Position numbers and translations under genes: made by a program
Assembly: GCF_004683965.1 (NCBI RefSeq)
Contig: NZ_CP038436.1
Coordinates: 2,542,001 to 2,606,000, forward strand
DNA from: Nocardioides seonyuensis
GTDB taxonomy: Bacteria; Actinomycetota; Actinomycetes; Propionibacteriales; Nocardioidaceae
Length of the DNA: 64,000 nt
Direction: 5' to 3'
In this document: in pieces, positions 43,561-54,111 of the stretch
Position numbering within the stretch: the stretch's first letter is position 1
How the letters are laid out: each line of letters opens with the position of its first letter
The notes under the pieces: model-generated
Database searches by the model: none
What the model was told of the DNA's origin: nothing
Seen by the model: the letters and a program-made list of their open reading frames with translations, nothing else

Positions 43561-43632
43561 CCACACGACTGGCGCAGGTGGGTGACCACCAGGGAGTGAC
43601 GCGCGAGGGCATCGAACGCCTGGGTGCCCTCC
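43561..43632 (+). ncRNA. ZTP (pfl) riboswitch in the purH leader
   Basis: The leader carries the conserved features of the pfl motif. These are an ACTGGCGCAGGTGGG segment, the hairpin GGTGGGTGACCACC leading into AGGGAGTGACG, a variable spacer, and the terminal block CGCCTGGGTGCCC that pseudoknots back. ZTP (AICAR triphosphate) accumulates when 10-formyl-THF is short. Binding normally switches on purH and folate genes. The structure ends about 35 bases before the purH GTG and close to its GAGGAG ribosome site, so control may be translational; no clear terminator stem is seen. Confidence 0.88.
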
Positions 43633-43666
43633 ACTTCAGCCCACCCCGACGAGGAGTGTCCCTTCC

Positions 43667-45229
43667 GTGACCGATCGCATCCCGCTCCGCCGAGCCCTCA
43701 TCTCCGTCTACGACAAGACCGGGCTGGAGGAGCTCGCCCGCGGTCTGCACGACGCGGGCGTCGTGCTCGTCTCCACCGGCGGGTCGGCCGCCCTCATCGA
43801 GGGCCTGGGCATCCCCGTCACGAAGGTCGAGGAGCTCACCGGCTTCCCCGAGTGCCTCGACGGGCGCGTCAAGACGCTGCACCCCCGCGTGCACGCCGGC
43901 ATCCTCGCCGACCGCCGCCTCGACTCCCACGTCCAGCAGCTCGCCGAGCTCGAGGTGGAGCCCTTCGACCTGGTCGTCTCCAACCTCTACCCCTTCACCC
44001 AGACCGTCGCCTCGGGCGCCTCGCCGGACGAGTGCGTCGAGCAGATCGACATCGGCGGGCCGTCGATGGTGCGCGCGGCCGCCAAGAACCACCCGAGCGT
44101 GGCCATCGTGACGAGCCCCGCGTCGTACGACGCCGTGCTCTCCGCGGCGCGCGAGGGAGGCTTCACGCTCGAGGACCGCCAGCGCCTGGCCGCGGAGGCG
44201 TTCGTCCACACCGCCACCTACGACGTGCACGTCGCCTCCTGGATGGGCAACGTGCTGACCGACACGAGCGAGGGCAGCGGCTTCCCGGCGTGGATGGGAG
44301 CGACCTGGACCAAGCAGGCGACGCTGCGCTACGGCGAGAACCCCCACCAGCCGGGAGCCCTCTATGCCAGCGGCTTCGTGCCCGAGCCGGGCCTGGCCCA
44401 GGCGGTCCAGCTCCACGGCAAGGAGATGTCCTACAACAACTACGTCGACGGCGACGCCGCGCGCCGCGCCGCCCACGACTTCGACGAGCCGGCGGTGGCG
44501 ATCATCAAGCACGCGAACCCGTGCGGCATCGCGGTCGGTGCCGACGTGGCCGAGGCACACCGCCTGGCCCACGCCTGCGACCCCGTCTCCGCGTTCGGCG
44601 GCGTGATCGCGACCAACGTGCCTGTCTCGGTCGAGATGGCTCGCCAGGTCGCCGAGATCTTCACCGAGGTCGTCGTGGCGCCCGGCTTCGACGAGGGCGC
44701 GGTCGAGATCCTCTCCGCGAAGAAGAACATCCGCCTGCTGGAGTGCGCCCCCCTCGCGCGCGGCGGCGCCGAGCTGCGACCCGTGTCGGGCGGACTGCTG
44801 CTGCAGCACCGCGACACCCTCCAGGCGCCCGGCGACGACCCGTCCACGTGGACCCTCGCCACCGGCGAGGCCGCCTCTCCCGAGGTGCTGGCCGACCTGG
44901 CGTTCGCCTGGCGCGCCTGCCGTTCGGCGAAGTCCAACGCGATCCTGCTCGCCTCCGGCGGAGCCTCGGTCGGCATCGGCATGGGCCAGGTCAATCGCGT
45001 CGACTCCTGCCGCCTCGCCGTCGAACGGGCCGGAGACCGCGCGGCGGGGTCGGTGGCCGCCTCGGACGCCTTCTTCCCCTTCGCCGACGGCCCGCAGATC
45101 CTCATCGACGCCGACGTGCGCGCGATCGTGCAGCCGGGTGGCTCGGTGCGTGACCAGGAAGTGATCGACGCCTGCGCCGCCGCCGGCATCACGATGTACT
45201 TCACCGGCACACGGCACTTCTTCCACTAG
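43667..45229 (+). CDS. purH: Bifunctional AICAR transformylase / IMP cyclohydrolase
   Basis: Last two steps of IMP synthesis. The 520-residue protein has the N-terminal MGS-like cyclohydrolase ('[34 protein letters not shown]', '[27 protein letters not shown]', '[16 protein letters not shown]'). The AICAR transformylase follows ('[14 protein letters not shown]', '[13 protein letters not shown]', '[10 protein letters not shown]', '[27 protein letters not shown]', '[34 protein letters not shown]'). The GTG follows GAGGAG. Expression is governed by the ZTP riboswitch in its leader. Confidence 0.97.
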   Translation: MTDRIPLRRALISVYDKTGLEELARGLHDAGVVLVSTGGSAALIEGLGIPVTKVEELTGFPECLDGRVKTLHPRVHAGILADRRLDSHVQQLAELEVEPFDLVVSNLYPFTQTVASGASPDECVEQIDIGGPSMVRAAAKNHPSVAIVTSPASYDAVLSAAREGGFTLEDRQRLAAEAFVHTATYDVHVASWMGNVLTDTSEGSGFPAWMGATWTKQATLRYGENPHQPGALYASGFVPEPGLAQAVQLHGKEMSYNNYVDGDAARRAAHDFDEPAVAIIKHANPCGIAVGADVAEAHRLAHACDPVSAFGGVIATNVPVSVEMARQVAEIFTEVVVAPGFDEGAVEILSAKKNIRLLECAPLARGGAELRPVSGGLLLQHRDTLQAPGDDPSTWTLATGEAASPEVLADLAFAWRACRSAKSNAILLASGGASVGIGMGQVNRVDSCRLAVERAGDRAAGSVAASDAFFPFADGPQILIDADVRAIVQPGGSVRDQEVIDACAAAGITMYFTGTRHFFH

Positions 45230-45254
45230 AGCATCGGTCCACGGGGGACACGAC

Positions 45255-46505
45255 ATGAGCACCACGTGGTGGCAGCGGATCCTGCCTCCGACCAAGCTGG
45301 AGCGCGACCTGGCGGTCCAGTCCGTCCTGTCGGCGTTCGCGACCGGGTCGTTCCTGACCGGGACGGCCGTGTTCTTCACCCAGGTGGTGGAGCTCTCCGG
45401 AGCCCAGGTCGGCGTCGGCCTGTCCGTCGCGGCCGGGATCGCACTGCTCCTGCAGCTGCCCATGGGCCGTCTGGCCGACCGCGTCGGCGCCAAGCCCCTG
45501 TGGATCATCGCGTCGTCCGTCGAGGCGGCGCTCTACTTCCTGTGGCCCTTCCTGAGCGGCATGGTGGCCTTCGTCGCCATGCTCTCGGTGCTCGCGGTCT
45601 TCGAGACGGCGGGCCGCAACGCCCGCAACGTCTACCGGATCGCGGTGTTCTCCCGTGAGCAGCGGGTGCGGTCGATGGCCTACATGCGGGCCGCGCGAAA
45701 CGTCGGCTACACGATGGGCGCCGGCGCGAGCGGGGTGGCGCTGGGCCTGGGGCTGGACGCCGTACGCGCCATCCCGCTCCTCACCGGGGCACTGCTCGTC
45801 GTCAACGCCGTGATGATCGCCGTGACGTTGCCCGCCATCGCGCGCCACGTGCCGATCCACACCCTCGAGGACACCGTCACCGCGGCCCCGGCGGCCTGGC
45901 GCAACACCGGCTTCGTGGTGCTCGCGCTGTGCAACGGCGCCCTGTCGTCCAACCAGGTGCTGCTCAACATCGTGGTGCCCTTGTGGCTCGTCGAGCGCAC
46001 CGACGCTCCCCAGGTGCTGCTGGCCTGGCTGTTCGGCACCAACACCGTGCTCGCCGTGCTCCTCCAGGTCCGCGCGTCCCGTGTGGCCGACTCCGTCGAC
46101 GGCTCGCTGCGTGCGTTCCGCTGGTCAGGCTGGGCGTTCGTGCTCTCGTGCGCCCTCCTGGCCATCACCCACGACACGGTCGGATGGGTCTCGATCGTGC
46201 TGATCTGGGTCGGGCACATCACGATCACCGGCGCGGAGCTGTGGCAGTCCGCAGCCGACTGGGGACTGACCTCCGAGCTGTCCGACCACCGGCGACTGGG
46301 CGACTACCAGGGCGTGTGGGGGATGGGCTACCAGGTCGAGCCGATCATCTTCCCGGCGCTCTACACCTTCCTCGCGCTGAGCTGGGGGACCCCCGGGTGG
46401 GCCGTCATCGCGCTGATCGGCGTGGCCGCCGCCGTGGTCGCGCACCCGGCCGCGCGAGCCGCCGAGCGCCACCTGGTCAAGGTCGGCGCACCGGTCGGCG
46501 TGTGA
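45255..46505 (+). CDS. Major facilitator superfamily transporter
   Basis: A 416-residue membrane protein with 12 predicted helices. The loop 2-3 signature reads 'MGRLADRVGAKPLWII' and a second-half 'SRVADSVDGSLRAFRW' corresponds to loop 8-9. It is wedged between purH and folD. No binding residues allow a substrate call; the setting might suggest a nucleobase or folate-related compound, but this is only proximity. ATG 45255 is preceded by GGGGGA. Confidence 0.88.
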   Translation: MSTTWWQRILPPTKLERDLAVQSVLSAFATGSFLTGTAVFFTQVVELSGAQVGVGLSVAAGIALLLQLPMGRLADRVGAKPLWIIASSVEAALYFLWPFLSGMVAFVAMLSVLAVFETAGRNARNVYRIAVFSREQRVRSMAYMRAARNVGYTMGAGASGVALGLGLDAVRAIPLLTGALLVVNAVMIAVTLPAIARHVPIHTLEDTVTAAPAAWRNTGFVVLALCNGALSSNQVLLNIVVPLWLVERTDAPQVLLAWLFGTNTVLAVLLQVRASRVADSVDGSLRAFRWSGWAFVLSCALLAITHDTVGWVSIVLIWVGHITITGAELWQSAADWGLTSELSDHRRLGDYQGVWGMGYQVEPIIFPALYTFLALSWGTPGWAVIALIGVAAAVVAHPAARAAERHLVKVGAPVGV

Positions 46506-46519
46506 GGTCGGCTGCTCCC

Positions 46520-46525
46520 TAGACT
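46520..46525 (+). promoter_or_regulatory. -10 box TAGACT of a predicted leaderless folD promoter
   Basis: TAGACT ends seven bases before GTG 46533, so folD probably has its own leaderless transcript in addition to any read-through from purH. Confidence 0.5.
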
Positions 46526-46532
46526 GACCCGC

Positions 46533-47369
46533 GTGACGGCACAGAAGCTCGACGGCAGCGCGACCCTCAGGACCATCATGGCCGAGCTGGAGGCCCGGGT
46601 GGCTGCACTCAAGGAGCGCGGAGCCCCCCTCGGCCTCGCGACCGTGATGGTGGGCGAGGACCCCGGCAGCCAGTGGTACGTCGGGGCCAAGCACAAGGAC
46701 TGCGCCAAGCTCGGCATCCCCTCCTTCCGTCGCGACCTGCCGACCGGCGCGACCCAGGACGAGGTCGAGGCCGTCATCGACGAGCTCAACGACGACCCGG
46801 CCGTCACCGGGTTCATCGTCCAGCAGCCGACCGGGCTCGACGAGTTCCGGCTGCTCTCGCGCGTCAGCCCCGACAAGGACATCGACGGGCTCCACCCGAC
46901 CAACCTCGGCAAGCTCGTCCTCGGGGAGGAGGGTCCACTCCCGTGCACCCCGGTCGGGTGCGTCGAGCTGCTGCGCCGTCACGGGGTCGAGATCAACGGC
47001 GCCGAGGTCGTCGTGGTGGGCCGCGGCATCACCGTCGGCCGGCCGATCGGCCTCCTGCTCACCCGCCGCTCCGAGAACGCCACCGTGACCCTGTGCCACA
47101 CCGGCACCCGCGACCTCGCCGCCCACGTGCGCAACGCCGACGTCGTCGTGGCCGCCGCCGGCGTGCCGGGCATCATCACCGGCGACATGGTCAAGCCCGG
47201 CGCTGCCGTCCTCGACGTCGGGGTCTCCCGGGTCGACGGCCAGATCGCCGGTGACGTGGCCGAGGACGTCTGGGACGTCGCCGGCTGGGTCTCGCCCAAC
47301 CCCGGCGGCGTCGGCCCGATGACGCGCGCGATGCTGCTCTCCAACCTGGTCGGTCTCGCCGAGCGATGA
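46533..47369 (+). CDS. folD: Methylene-THF dehydrogenase / methenyl-THF cyclohydrolase
   Basis: Interconverts 5,10-methylene-THF and 10-formyl-THF, the formyl donor used by PurN and PurH. The 278-residue protein shows '[28 protein letters not shown]' with the catalytic Lys, 'VQQPTGLDE' (family PLP variant), '[14 protein letters not shown]', '[40 protein letters not shown]' and '[22 protein letters not shown]'. The stop overlaps the start of the DUF3017 gene (ATGA). Confidence 0.96.
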   Translation: MTAQKLDGSATLRTIMAELEARVAALKERGAPLGLATVMVGEDPGSQWYVGAKHKDCAKLGIPSFRRDLPTGATQDEVEAVIDELNDDPAVTGFIVQQPTGLDEFRLLSRVSPDKDIDGLHPTNLGKLVLGEEGPLPCTPVGCVELLRRHGVEINGAEVVVVGRGITVGRPIGLLLTRRSENATVTLCHTGTRDLAAHVRNADVVVAAAGVPGIITGDMVKPGAAVLDVGVSRVDGQIAGDVAEDVWDVAGWVSPNPGGVGPMTRAMLLSNLVGLAER

Positions 47370-47746
47370 CCGACGACCAGTCCGGGATCAAGCCGCCGGA
47401 GGACATCCCGCCGATCTCCGCGGAGGACCTGGTCGGGGGAGAGGCCGACCCGTCGGCCGTGGAGGAGCGCCGCTACCCCTCCACGATCGGTGGCGCGTTC
47501 TACCTGCTCGTGCTGCTCGTGGTGGGTGCCGGCCTGGTCGTCGTGATCACCGGTGAATGGCGGCTCGGCATCCGCATCATGGGTGGATCGCTGCTGGGCG
47601 CCGCGCTCATCCGCCTGCTCCTACGGGCCCGCGACGCCGGGATGCTCGCCGTACGACACAAGCTCCTCGACGCCTTCGTGCTCATCGTCCTCGGAGTCGC
47701 TCTCATCTTCCTCGCGGGATCGATCCCCGACCAGCCCGGCTTCTGA
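47366..47746 (+). CDS. DUF3017-family membrane protein
   Basis: A 126-residue protein with an acidic, proline-rich cytoplasmic N-terminus (about 45 residues) and three hydrophobic segments ('[21 protein letters not shown]', '[18 protein letters not shown]' and '[19 protein letters not shown]'). DUF3017 proteins sit beside folD and mdh throughout actinobacteria. Its ATG overlaps the folD stop. Only four bases after its stop the phased repeat array begins. Confidence 0.88.
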   Translation: MTDDQSGIKPPEDIPPISAEDLVGGEADPSAVEERRYPSTIGGAFYLLVLLVVGAGLVVVITGEWRLGIRIMGGSLLGAALIRLLLRARDAGMLAVRHKLLDAFVLIVLGVALIFLAGSIPDQPGF

Positions 47747-47750
47747 CCGC

Positions 47751-47901
47751 GAGTCGGCGCCAATACTCACCGAGTCGGCGCCTAAATCCGCCGAGTCGGC
47801 GCCAATATGCGCCGAGTCGGCGCTTGTGCACACCATGCATGTGCAGAAGCGCCGACTCAATGAGGATTTACGCCGACTGGGCGGGGTGTTTGCGCCGACT
47901 C
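47751..47901. repeat. Phased array of a 10-bp motif: four direct, then three inverted copies
   Basis: GAGTCGGCGC occurs at 47751, 47772, 47793 and 47814, exactly 21 bases apart, each unit ending in CC. Its reverse complement GCGCCGACTC occurs at 47849 and 47892, with a degenerate copy at 47870. The middle pair forms an 18-bp stem with one mismatch (47814-47831 with 47841-47858) over a nine-base loop. The array fills the whole space between the convergent DUF3017 and mdh stops. It can act as a two-way terminator, but the exact two-helical-turn spacing also suits repeated protein binding. Confidence 0.85.
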
Positions 47902-47906
47902 GGCGG

Positions 47907-48890
47907 TCAGATCAGGCCGAGCTCCGTCACGGCCTGGCGCTCGTCGGCCAGCTCTGCCGTCGAGGCGTCGATGCGGGCGCGGGAGAACTCGTTGACCTCG
48001 AGGCCCTCGACGATCTTCCAGTCACCGCCCGAGGTGGTGACCGGGAAGGAGGAGATGAGGCCCTCGGGGACGCCGTACTCGCCGGAGGAGCGCACGGCCA
48101 TCGACACCCAGTCGCCCTCGGCGGAGCCGAAGAGCCAGTCGCGGGCGGCGTCGATGGTGGCGGACGCAGCCGAGGCGGCCGAGGAGGACCCTCGCGCGTC
48201 GATGATCGCAGCGCCGCGCTTGGCGACGGTCGGGATGAAGGTGTTCTCCAGCCAGTCCTGGTCGCCGACCTTCTCGGCGGCGTTCTCGCCGGCGATCTTG
48301 GCGTTGAAGAGGTCGGGGTACTGGGTCGCGGAGTGGTTGCCCCAGATCGTCATGTTCGTGATGTCGGTGACGGGGGCGCCGGTCTTGGCCGCGAGCTGGC
48401 TGATCGCGCGGTTGTGGTCGAGACGGGTCAGCGCGGAGAACCGCTCCTGCGGGATGTCGGGCGCGTTGGTCATCGCGATCAGGGCGTTGGTGTTGGCGGG
48501 GTTGCCGGTGACACCGATGCGCACGTCTTCGGCCGCGACGGCGTTGAGGGCCTTGCCCTGGGCGGTGAAGATCGCACCGTTGGCCGAGAGCAGGTCACCG
48601 CGCTCCATGCCGGGGCCACGCGGGCGGGCGCCGACGAGCAGGGCGAGGTTGACGCCGTCGAAGATCTTCTCGGCGTCAGCACCGATCTCGACCCCGGCCA
48701 GGGTCGGGAACGCGCAGTCGTCGAGCTCCATGACGACGCCCTCGAGCGCCTTGAGCGCCGGCTCGATCTCGAGCAGGCGCAGCTCGATCGGGCGGTCCGC
48801 GGCCAGGGCACCACTGGCGAGGCGGAAGAGCAGGCTGTAGCCGATCTGGCCGGCGGCGCCGGTGACGGCGACCTTGAGGGGGGCAACCAC
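47907..48890 (-). CDS. mdh: Malate dehydrogenase
   Basis: Oxidises malate to oxaloacetate with NAD in the TCA cycle. The 327-residue protein is of the type close to cytosolic and plant MDH: '[23 protein letters not shown]', '[11 protein letters not shown]'-like block, '[18 protein letters not shown]', '[14 protein letters not shown]', '[14 protein letters not shown]' and '[17 protein letters not shown]' with the catalytic His. The GTG start follows GAGGAG eight bases upstream. It converges on the folD-DUF3017 operon across the repeat array. Confidence 0.97.
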   Translation of the reverse strand: MVAPLKVAVTGAAGQIGYSLLFRLASGALAADRPIELRLLEIEPALKALEGVVMELDDCAFPTLAGVEIGADAEKIFDGVNLALLVGARPRGPGMERGDLLSANGAIFTAQGKALNAVAAEDVRIGVTGNPANTNALIAMTNAPDIPQERFSALTRLDHNRAISQLAAKTGAPVTDITNMTIWGNHSATQYPDLFNAKIAGENAAEKVGDQDWLENTFIPTVAKRGAAIIDARGSSSAASAASATIDAARDWLFGSAEGDWVSMAVRSSGEYGVPEGLISSFPVTTSGGDWKIVEGLEVNEFSRARIDASTAELADERQAVTELGLI

Positions 48891-48957
48891 GACGTGACTC
48901 CTCGGGAGGTTCGTAGACGTTCTGTCCCGCCGACGCTAGCAGCGGTGGGCCGATGGC

Positions 48958-49617
48958 ATGCTGGCGCCCATGCATCGGGCCGGCTGCCTCACTGTTGTGC
49001 TGTTGTGCTTGTCCGGATGTGGCAGCGCGGGCCAGCCTGCGCCCTATGACGCGACCGGCGTCGACGGGCTCGAGATCCCCACCGCCTCGCCCGATCCCGC
49101 CGACTTCGTCGAGGAGGTCGACAACCCGTGGCTGCCCCTGGCCGGCCGTGACTCGTGGCGCTACGTCGTCGAGCAGGGCGGCGAGCAGGTCGGTGCAGTG
49201 AGGGTCGCGGTGACCGGGCCTGCCGACGTCGCGGGCCTGCAGGCGACGGGAGTCCGCACGACCACGCGGGTTCGCGGCGCGGGTCGCTCCGAGTCCACCA
49301 GCTACTACGCCCAGGACGAGGCGGGCAACGTCTGGCTCGTCGGGCAGGACCTGGTCGACGGTGGGTGGCGCGCGGGCGAGGGGTACGACGCGGGGCTCGC
49401 CATGCCCGCGCAGCCGCGGCTCGGCGACGCGTGGGTGCGCGTGGACGCTGTGCCCACCAGCGAGACCGTGCGGGTGGTCGACGTCATCGTGGCGGAGGAC
49501 CCCGAGCAGGTCACCCTGGAGTCGGTGGAGACCGGGACCCGCACGACGTACACGGCTGGCACCGGGCCGGTGCTGACCCTGGAGGACACGGGCCGCACCA
49601 CCGAGCTGGTCGACTGA
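48958..49617 (+). CDS. Lipoprotein of unknown function
   Basis: A 219-residue exported protein with a lipobox (Leu-Ser-Gly-Cys at about residue 21 counted from ATG 48958) after a hydrophobic core. The mature part has 'DFVEEVDNPWLPLAGRDSWRYVVEQGGEQVGAVRVAV', 'STSYYAQDEAGNVWLVGQDLVDGGWRAGEG' and 'VESVETGTRTTYTAGTGPVLTLEDTG', strand-rich repeats typical of small surface beta proteins. ATG 48970 is an alternative start with a shorter n-region. I know no function. It is divergent from mdh and converges with the glutaredoxin-like gene. Confidence 0.78.
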   Translation: MLAPMHRAGCLTVVLLCLSGCGSAGQPAPYDATGVDGLEIPTASPDPADFVEEVDNPWLPLAGRDSWRYVVEQGGEQVGAVRVAVTGPADVAGLQATGVRTTTRVRGAGRSESTSYYAQDEAGNVWLVGQDLVDGGWRAGEGYDAGLAMPAQPRLGDAWVRVDAVPTSETVRVVDVIVAEDPEQVTLESVETGTRTTYTAGTGPVLTLEDTGRTTELVD

Positions 49618-49642
49618 TCGCTGGGGGCGGCTCGTGGCGCAA

Positions 49643-49891
49643 TCACCTGCGGGCGATCGCCTCGCGGACCTCGCGCACTGACGGGTTGGTCAGGTAGACG
49701 CCCCCCACGACGACGGTCGGCGAGAGCTCGTAGCCCTCGTCGTGGTGGGCGCGGACCGCGGCTGCTCCCGCCTCGTCGTCCCGGAAGCGCACCGCCCTGT
49801 GAGGCACTCGGGCCAAGGTGAGCTTGGCGCGGAGCTTCGCGGAGTAGGGGCAGCCAGGCTTGTAGTACAGGACAGGGACGTCATCGTCCAC
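49643..49891 (-). CDS. Glutaredoxin-like (mycoredoxin-type) protein with CPYS site
   Basis: An 82-residue thioredoxin-fold protein with 'VPVLYYKPGCPYSAKLRAKLTLARVPHRAVRFRDDEAGAAAVRA' and the cis-proline block 'LSPTVVVGGVYLTNPSV'. The active site reads Cys-Pro-Tyr-Ser, a monothiol variant of the CPYC site, which suggests a one-cysteine reduction mechanism with mycothiol. I choose GTG 49891, preceded by GGAGG, over ATG 49948, which only adds residues without homology. Confidence 0.82.
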   Translation of the reverse strand: MDDDVPVLYYKPGCPYSAKLRAKLTLARVPHRAVRFRDDEAGAAAVRAHHDEGYELSPTVVVGGVYLTNPSVREVREAIARR

Positions 49892-49956
49892 TGGGCCTCC
49901 GGGCGTCCTCGTCACCTTGCCAATGTGCACCTCGTCGGGCTGGCGCACAAGGCAAC

Positions 49957-49966
49957 GAGTCGGCGC
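49957..49966 (+). repeat. Single outlying copy of the 10-bp array motif
   Basis: GAGTCGGCGC, the core of the array at 47751-47901, recurs here between the aquaporin tail and the glutaredoxin-like gene, about 2 kb away. Confidence 0.5.
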
Positions 49967-49969
49967 TCG

Positions 49970-50246
49970 TCAGTCCGGGCGCCGGACCTGGGTGCGGCCG
50001 TCGTCGTCGGCGTCGGGGTCGCCCCAGTGCCCAGGCTGACCCGGAGCGGGCTGACCCGGAGCAGGCTGACCCGGAGCAGGCTGGCCCTGGACCGGCTGGC
50101 CGGGAGCATGCTGGCCGGGCCTCATCGTGTGGCCGGAGTCGGGCTGGGGGGTGCCCCACTGCTGCGGCGGGGCTTGCGGCGCGCCGTAGGCCGGATCGGG
50201 TGCTCCCCACTGCCCGGGCTGTCCCGGCGGCGGCTGCGGGGCCCCC
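49970..50246 (-). other. Out-of-frame tail belonging to the aquaporin gene
   Basis: In the -1 frame relative to the aquaporin gene, this stretch reads as repeated Pro/Gln/Gly modules ('GAPQPPPGQPGQWGAP', 'YGAPQAPPQQWGTPQ', then GQPAP repeats) and ends with an acidic 'GDPDADDDGRTQVRRPD' before a stop at 49970. The aquaporin frame has the same module style up to 'PYGAPQPPPQWG' and then turns into Arg/Ser-rich noise. The switch lies at the G/C run 50238-50246, so one missing base there explains both. Confidence 0.7.
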
Positions 50247-51132
50247 ACTGAGGCGGGGGCTGCGGGGCGCCGTAGGGCTGCTGCGGGTGGCCCCAGGCGG
50301 CGGGCTGGCCCTGGTTCCACTGGGCCTCGTAGCCCGTGGGGGCCTGGCGCGCCCGGCCACCGCCGAAGCTCAGGCCGGAGCCCGCGACCGGCTCGCTGCC
50401 CTGGCCGAAGAGCAGCGGGTAGCTCAGTCCGGCGATCGTGGCTCCGAGTAGCGGCGCGACGATGAACAGCCAGAGCTGGACGATCGCGTCGGTGCCGGCG
50501 AAGACGCCCGGACCGATCGAGCGCGCGGGGTTGACCGAGGTACCGGTGGCGAACATCGAGCCGAAGTGGATCATCGCCAACGCGAAGCCGATGGCCAGCG
50601 GGCCCATGACCGCCTGGAGCTCGTTGCGGGCGTCGGTGACCGCGAGGATCACCCACAGGAACACCATCGTCAGCAGCGCCTCGAGCAGCAGGGCGGCCCA
50701 CCAGGTGATGCCGCTGCCCTCCTCTCCGAAGGAGTTCTGCGCCATGTTGCCCTCGGCGCTGAACCCCTCAAAACCCTGCAGGATGCCGAACAGCGCGGCA
50801 CCGGCCAGCAGCCCTCCGACCAGCTGCGCGGCGACGTAGATCCCGGCCTGGCTCCACGGCAGACGGCCACCCAGGGTGGCGCCGAGGGTCACGGCGGGGT
50901 TGAAGTGGCCGCCCGAGATGCGGCCGACGGCGTAGGCCATCACCACCACGGTGAGACCGAACGTGAGGCCGGTGACGACGTAGCCGGAGGGCTCGCCGGC
51001 CGTCAGGCCGGAGCCGATCGCGGCGCCGCAGCCGAAGAAGACCAGCACGAAGGTGCCGAGCAGCTCCGCGGCGAACTTCTGCCCGGTCGTCGGCACGTCT
51101 TCGTCAGTCGTGCCCGTGATCGTCTCAGCCAT
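50122..51132 (-). CDS. Aquaporin / MIP-family channel with low-complexity tail, apparent frameshift
   Basis: Water or small-solute channel. Residues about 20-265 form the six-helix MIP domain with both NPA boxes ('GGHFNPAVTLGATLGG' and 'TSVNPARSIGPGVF') and 'GTFVLVFFGCGAAIGSG' at helix 1. An unusually large insertion follows helix 3 ('GFEGFSAEGNMAQNSFGEEGSGITWW'). The C-terminus is a cytoplasmic Pro/Gln/Gly-rich tail. The uninterrupted frame stops at 50122, but the tail repeats continue in the neighbouring frame to 49970, so the true gene is probably 49970-51132 with a one-base indel near 50240. ATG 51132 follows GGGAGG. Confidence 0.88.
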   Translation of the reverse strand: MAETITGTTDEDVPTTGQKFAAELLGTFVLVFFGCGAAIGSGLTAGEPSGYVVTGLTFGLTVVVMAYAVGRISGGHFNPAVTLGATLGGRLPWSQAGIYVAAQLVGGLLAGAALFGILQGFEGFSAEGNMAQNSFGEEGSGITWWAALLLEALLTMVFLWVILAVTDARNELQAVMGPLAIGFALAMIHFGSMFATGTSVNPARSIGPGVFAGTDAIVQLWLFIVAPLLGATIAGLSYPLLFGQGSEPVAGSGLSFGGGRARQAPTGYEAQWNQGQPAAWGHPQQPYGAPQPPPQWGPRSRRRDSPGSGEHPIRPTARRKPRRSSGAPPSPTPATR

Positions 51133-51257
51133 CGCTGGCAGCCTCCCGTGTGTCGTGGCCAGGTCCCGTGGTCAAGCTGTGCGGCCACGGGGCACTCTAG
51201 CCATCGCCCGCCGACCGGTGCGAGGGTGGACGAGTCGCACCGGAGGAGACCGTCAGG

Positions 51258-51275
51258 TATCTTGATGTCAAGTTA
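51258..51275. promoter_or_regulatory. Palindrome CTTGATGTCAAG in the icd promoter
   Basis: CTTGA and TCAAG are exact inverted repeats around TG (51261-51272), and the flanking TA/TA extends the symmetry with one mismatch. It stands about 50 bases before the icd ATG. MarR-type TamR of Streptomyces controls TCA genes including icd, so such a regulator is a candidate, but the match to its site is from memory and uncertain. Confidence 0.4.
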
Positions 51276-51319
51276 CTTTCGACCGGTTCTCCGATCACCC
51301 CCCAGGAGCTCTTCGCGCC

Positions 51320-53513
<2,194 letters not shown>

Positions 53514-53539
<26 letters not shown>

Positions 53540-54020
53540 CGGGATCGCTGGGTGAGCTCGGCGCGGGGCTGTCCATCGTGAGGGCGACGACGGCCCCGCC
53601 CAGGATCATCAGGCCGACCAGGCCGAAGACCACCAAGGTGGCGACCAGGCATCCCACCGCACCCGTGGCAGGGCTGGCCACCATCGACCTCTCCGGGTCC
53701 ATGGGGTCGTAGACGACCTGGACGGTGGGGTCGGCGGTGCCGACCGGCATGCCCTGGTCGCCGAGGTCGCCGCTGCCCTGGTGGGTCGCCCCCATGTGGT
53801 CGCGGTACTCGTAGTGCCCGACGAGGACGCTGTGGCGCGAGTCCCTGCTGCCGCGTGTCGACTGGCTGACGCGGAGCAGCCTGGCCGTGGTCGGTGTCCA
53901 CGTCCTGAGTCGTGCCCTCGTGCGCCAGATCCCCCCGATGACGACGACGGGGAGCGCGACGAACGCGATCGCGATGAGCACGAAGACGGTCGCGACGACC
54001 ACGGGGACGGCATCGAGCAT
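53514..54020 (-). CDS. DUF3592-type membrane protein
   Basis: A 168-residue protein with an N-terminal helix ('[26 protein letters not shown]'), an exposed middle ('[38 protein letters not shown]', '[16 protein letters not shown]') and a second helix ('[27 protein letters not shown]'). The 'YEYRDxxGxxHxG' and 'VQVVYDPxDPxR' patterns are typical of DUF3592. ATG 54020 is used; upstream in-frame residues lack family features. The last 26 bases overlap the icd end. Confidence 0.83.
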
Positions 54021-54111
54021 GGCCTCATCCTGCCTCCCGGGCGTGCAGGGCCCGACTTCAGGCCGTTGGGGAATAGGTGGGTGAGTCTCGGGCTTGGACA
54101 ATGGAGTGCCC

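Noticed and set aside
47751..47901. CRISPR array
   Set aside because: Repeats are 10 bp with a 21-bp period, the second half is inverted, the intervening bases are not spacer-like, and no cas genes are present.
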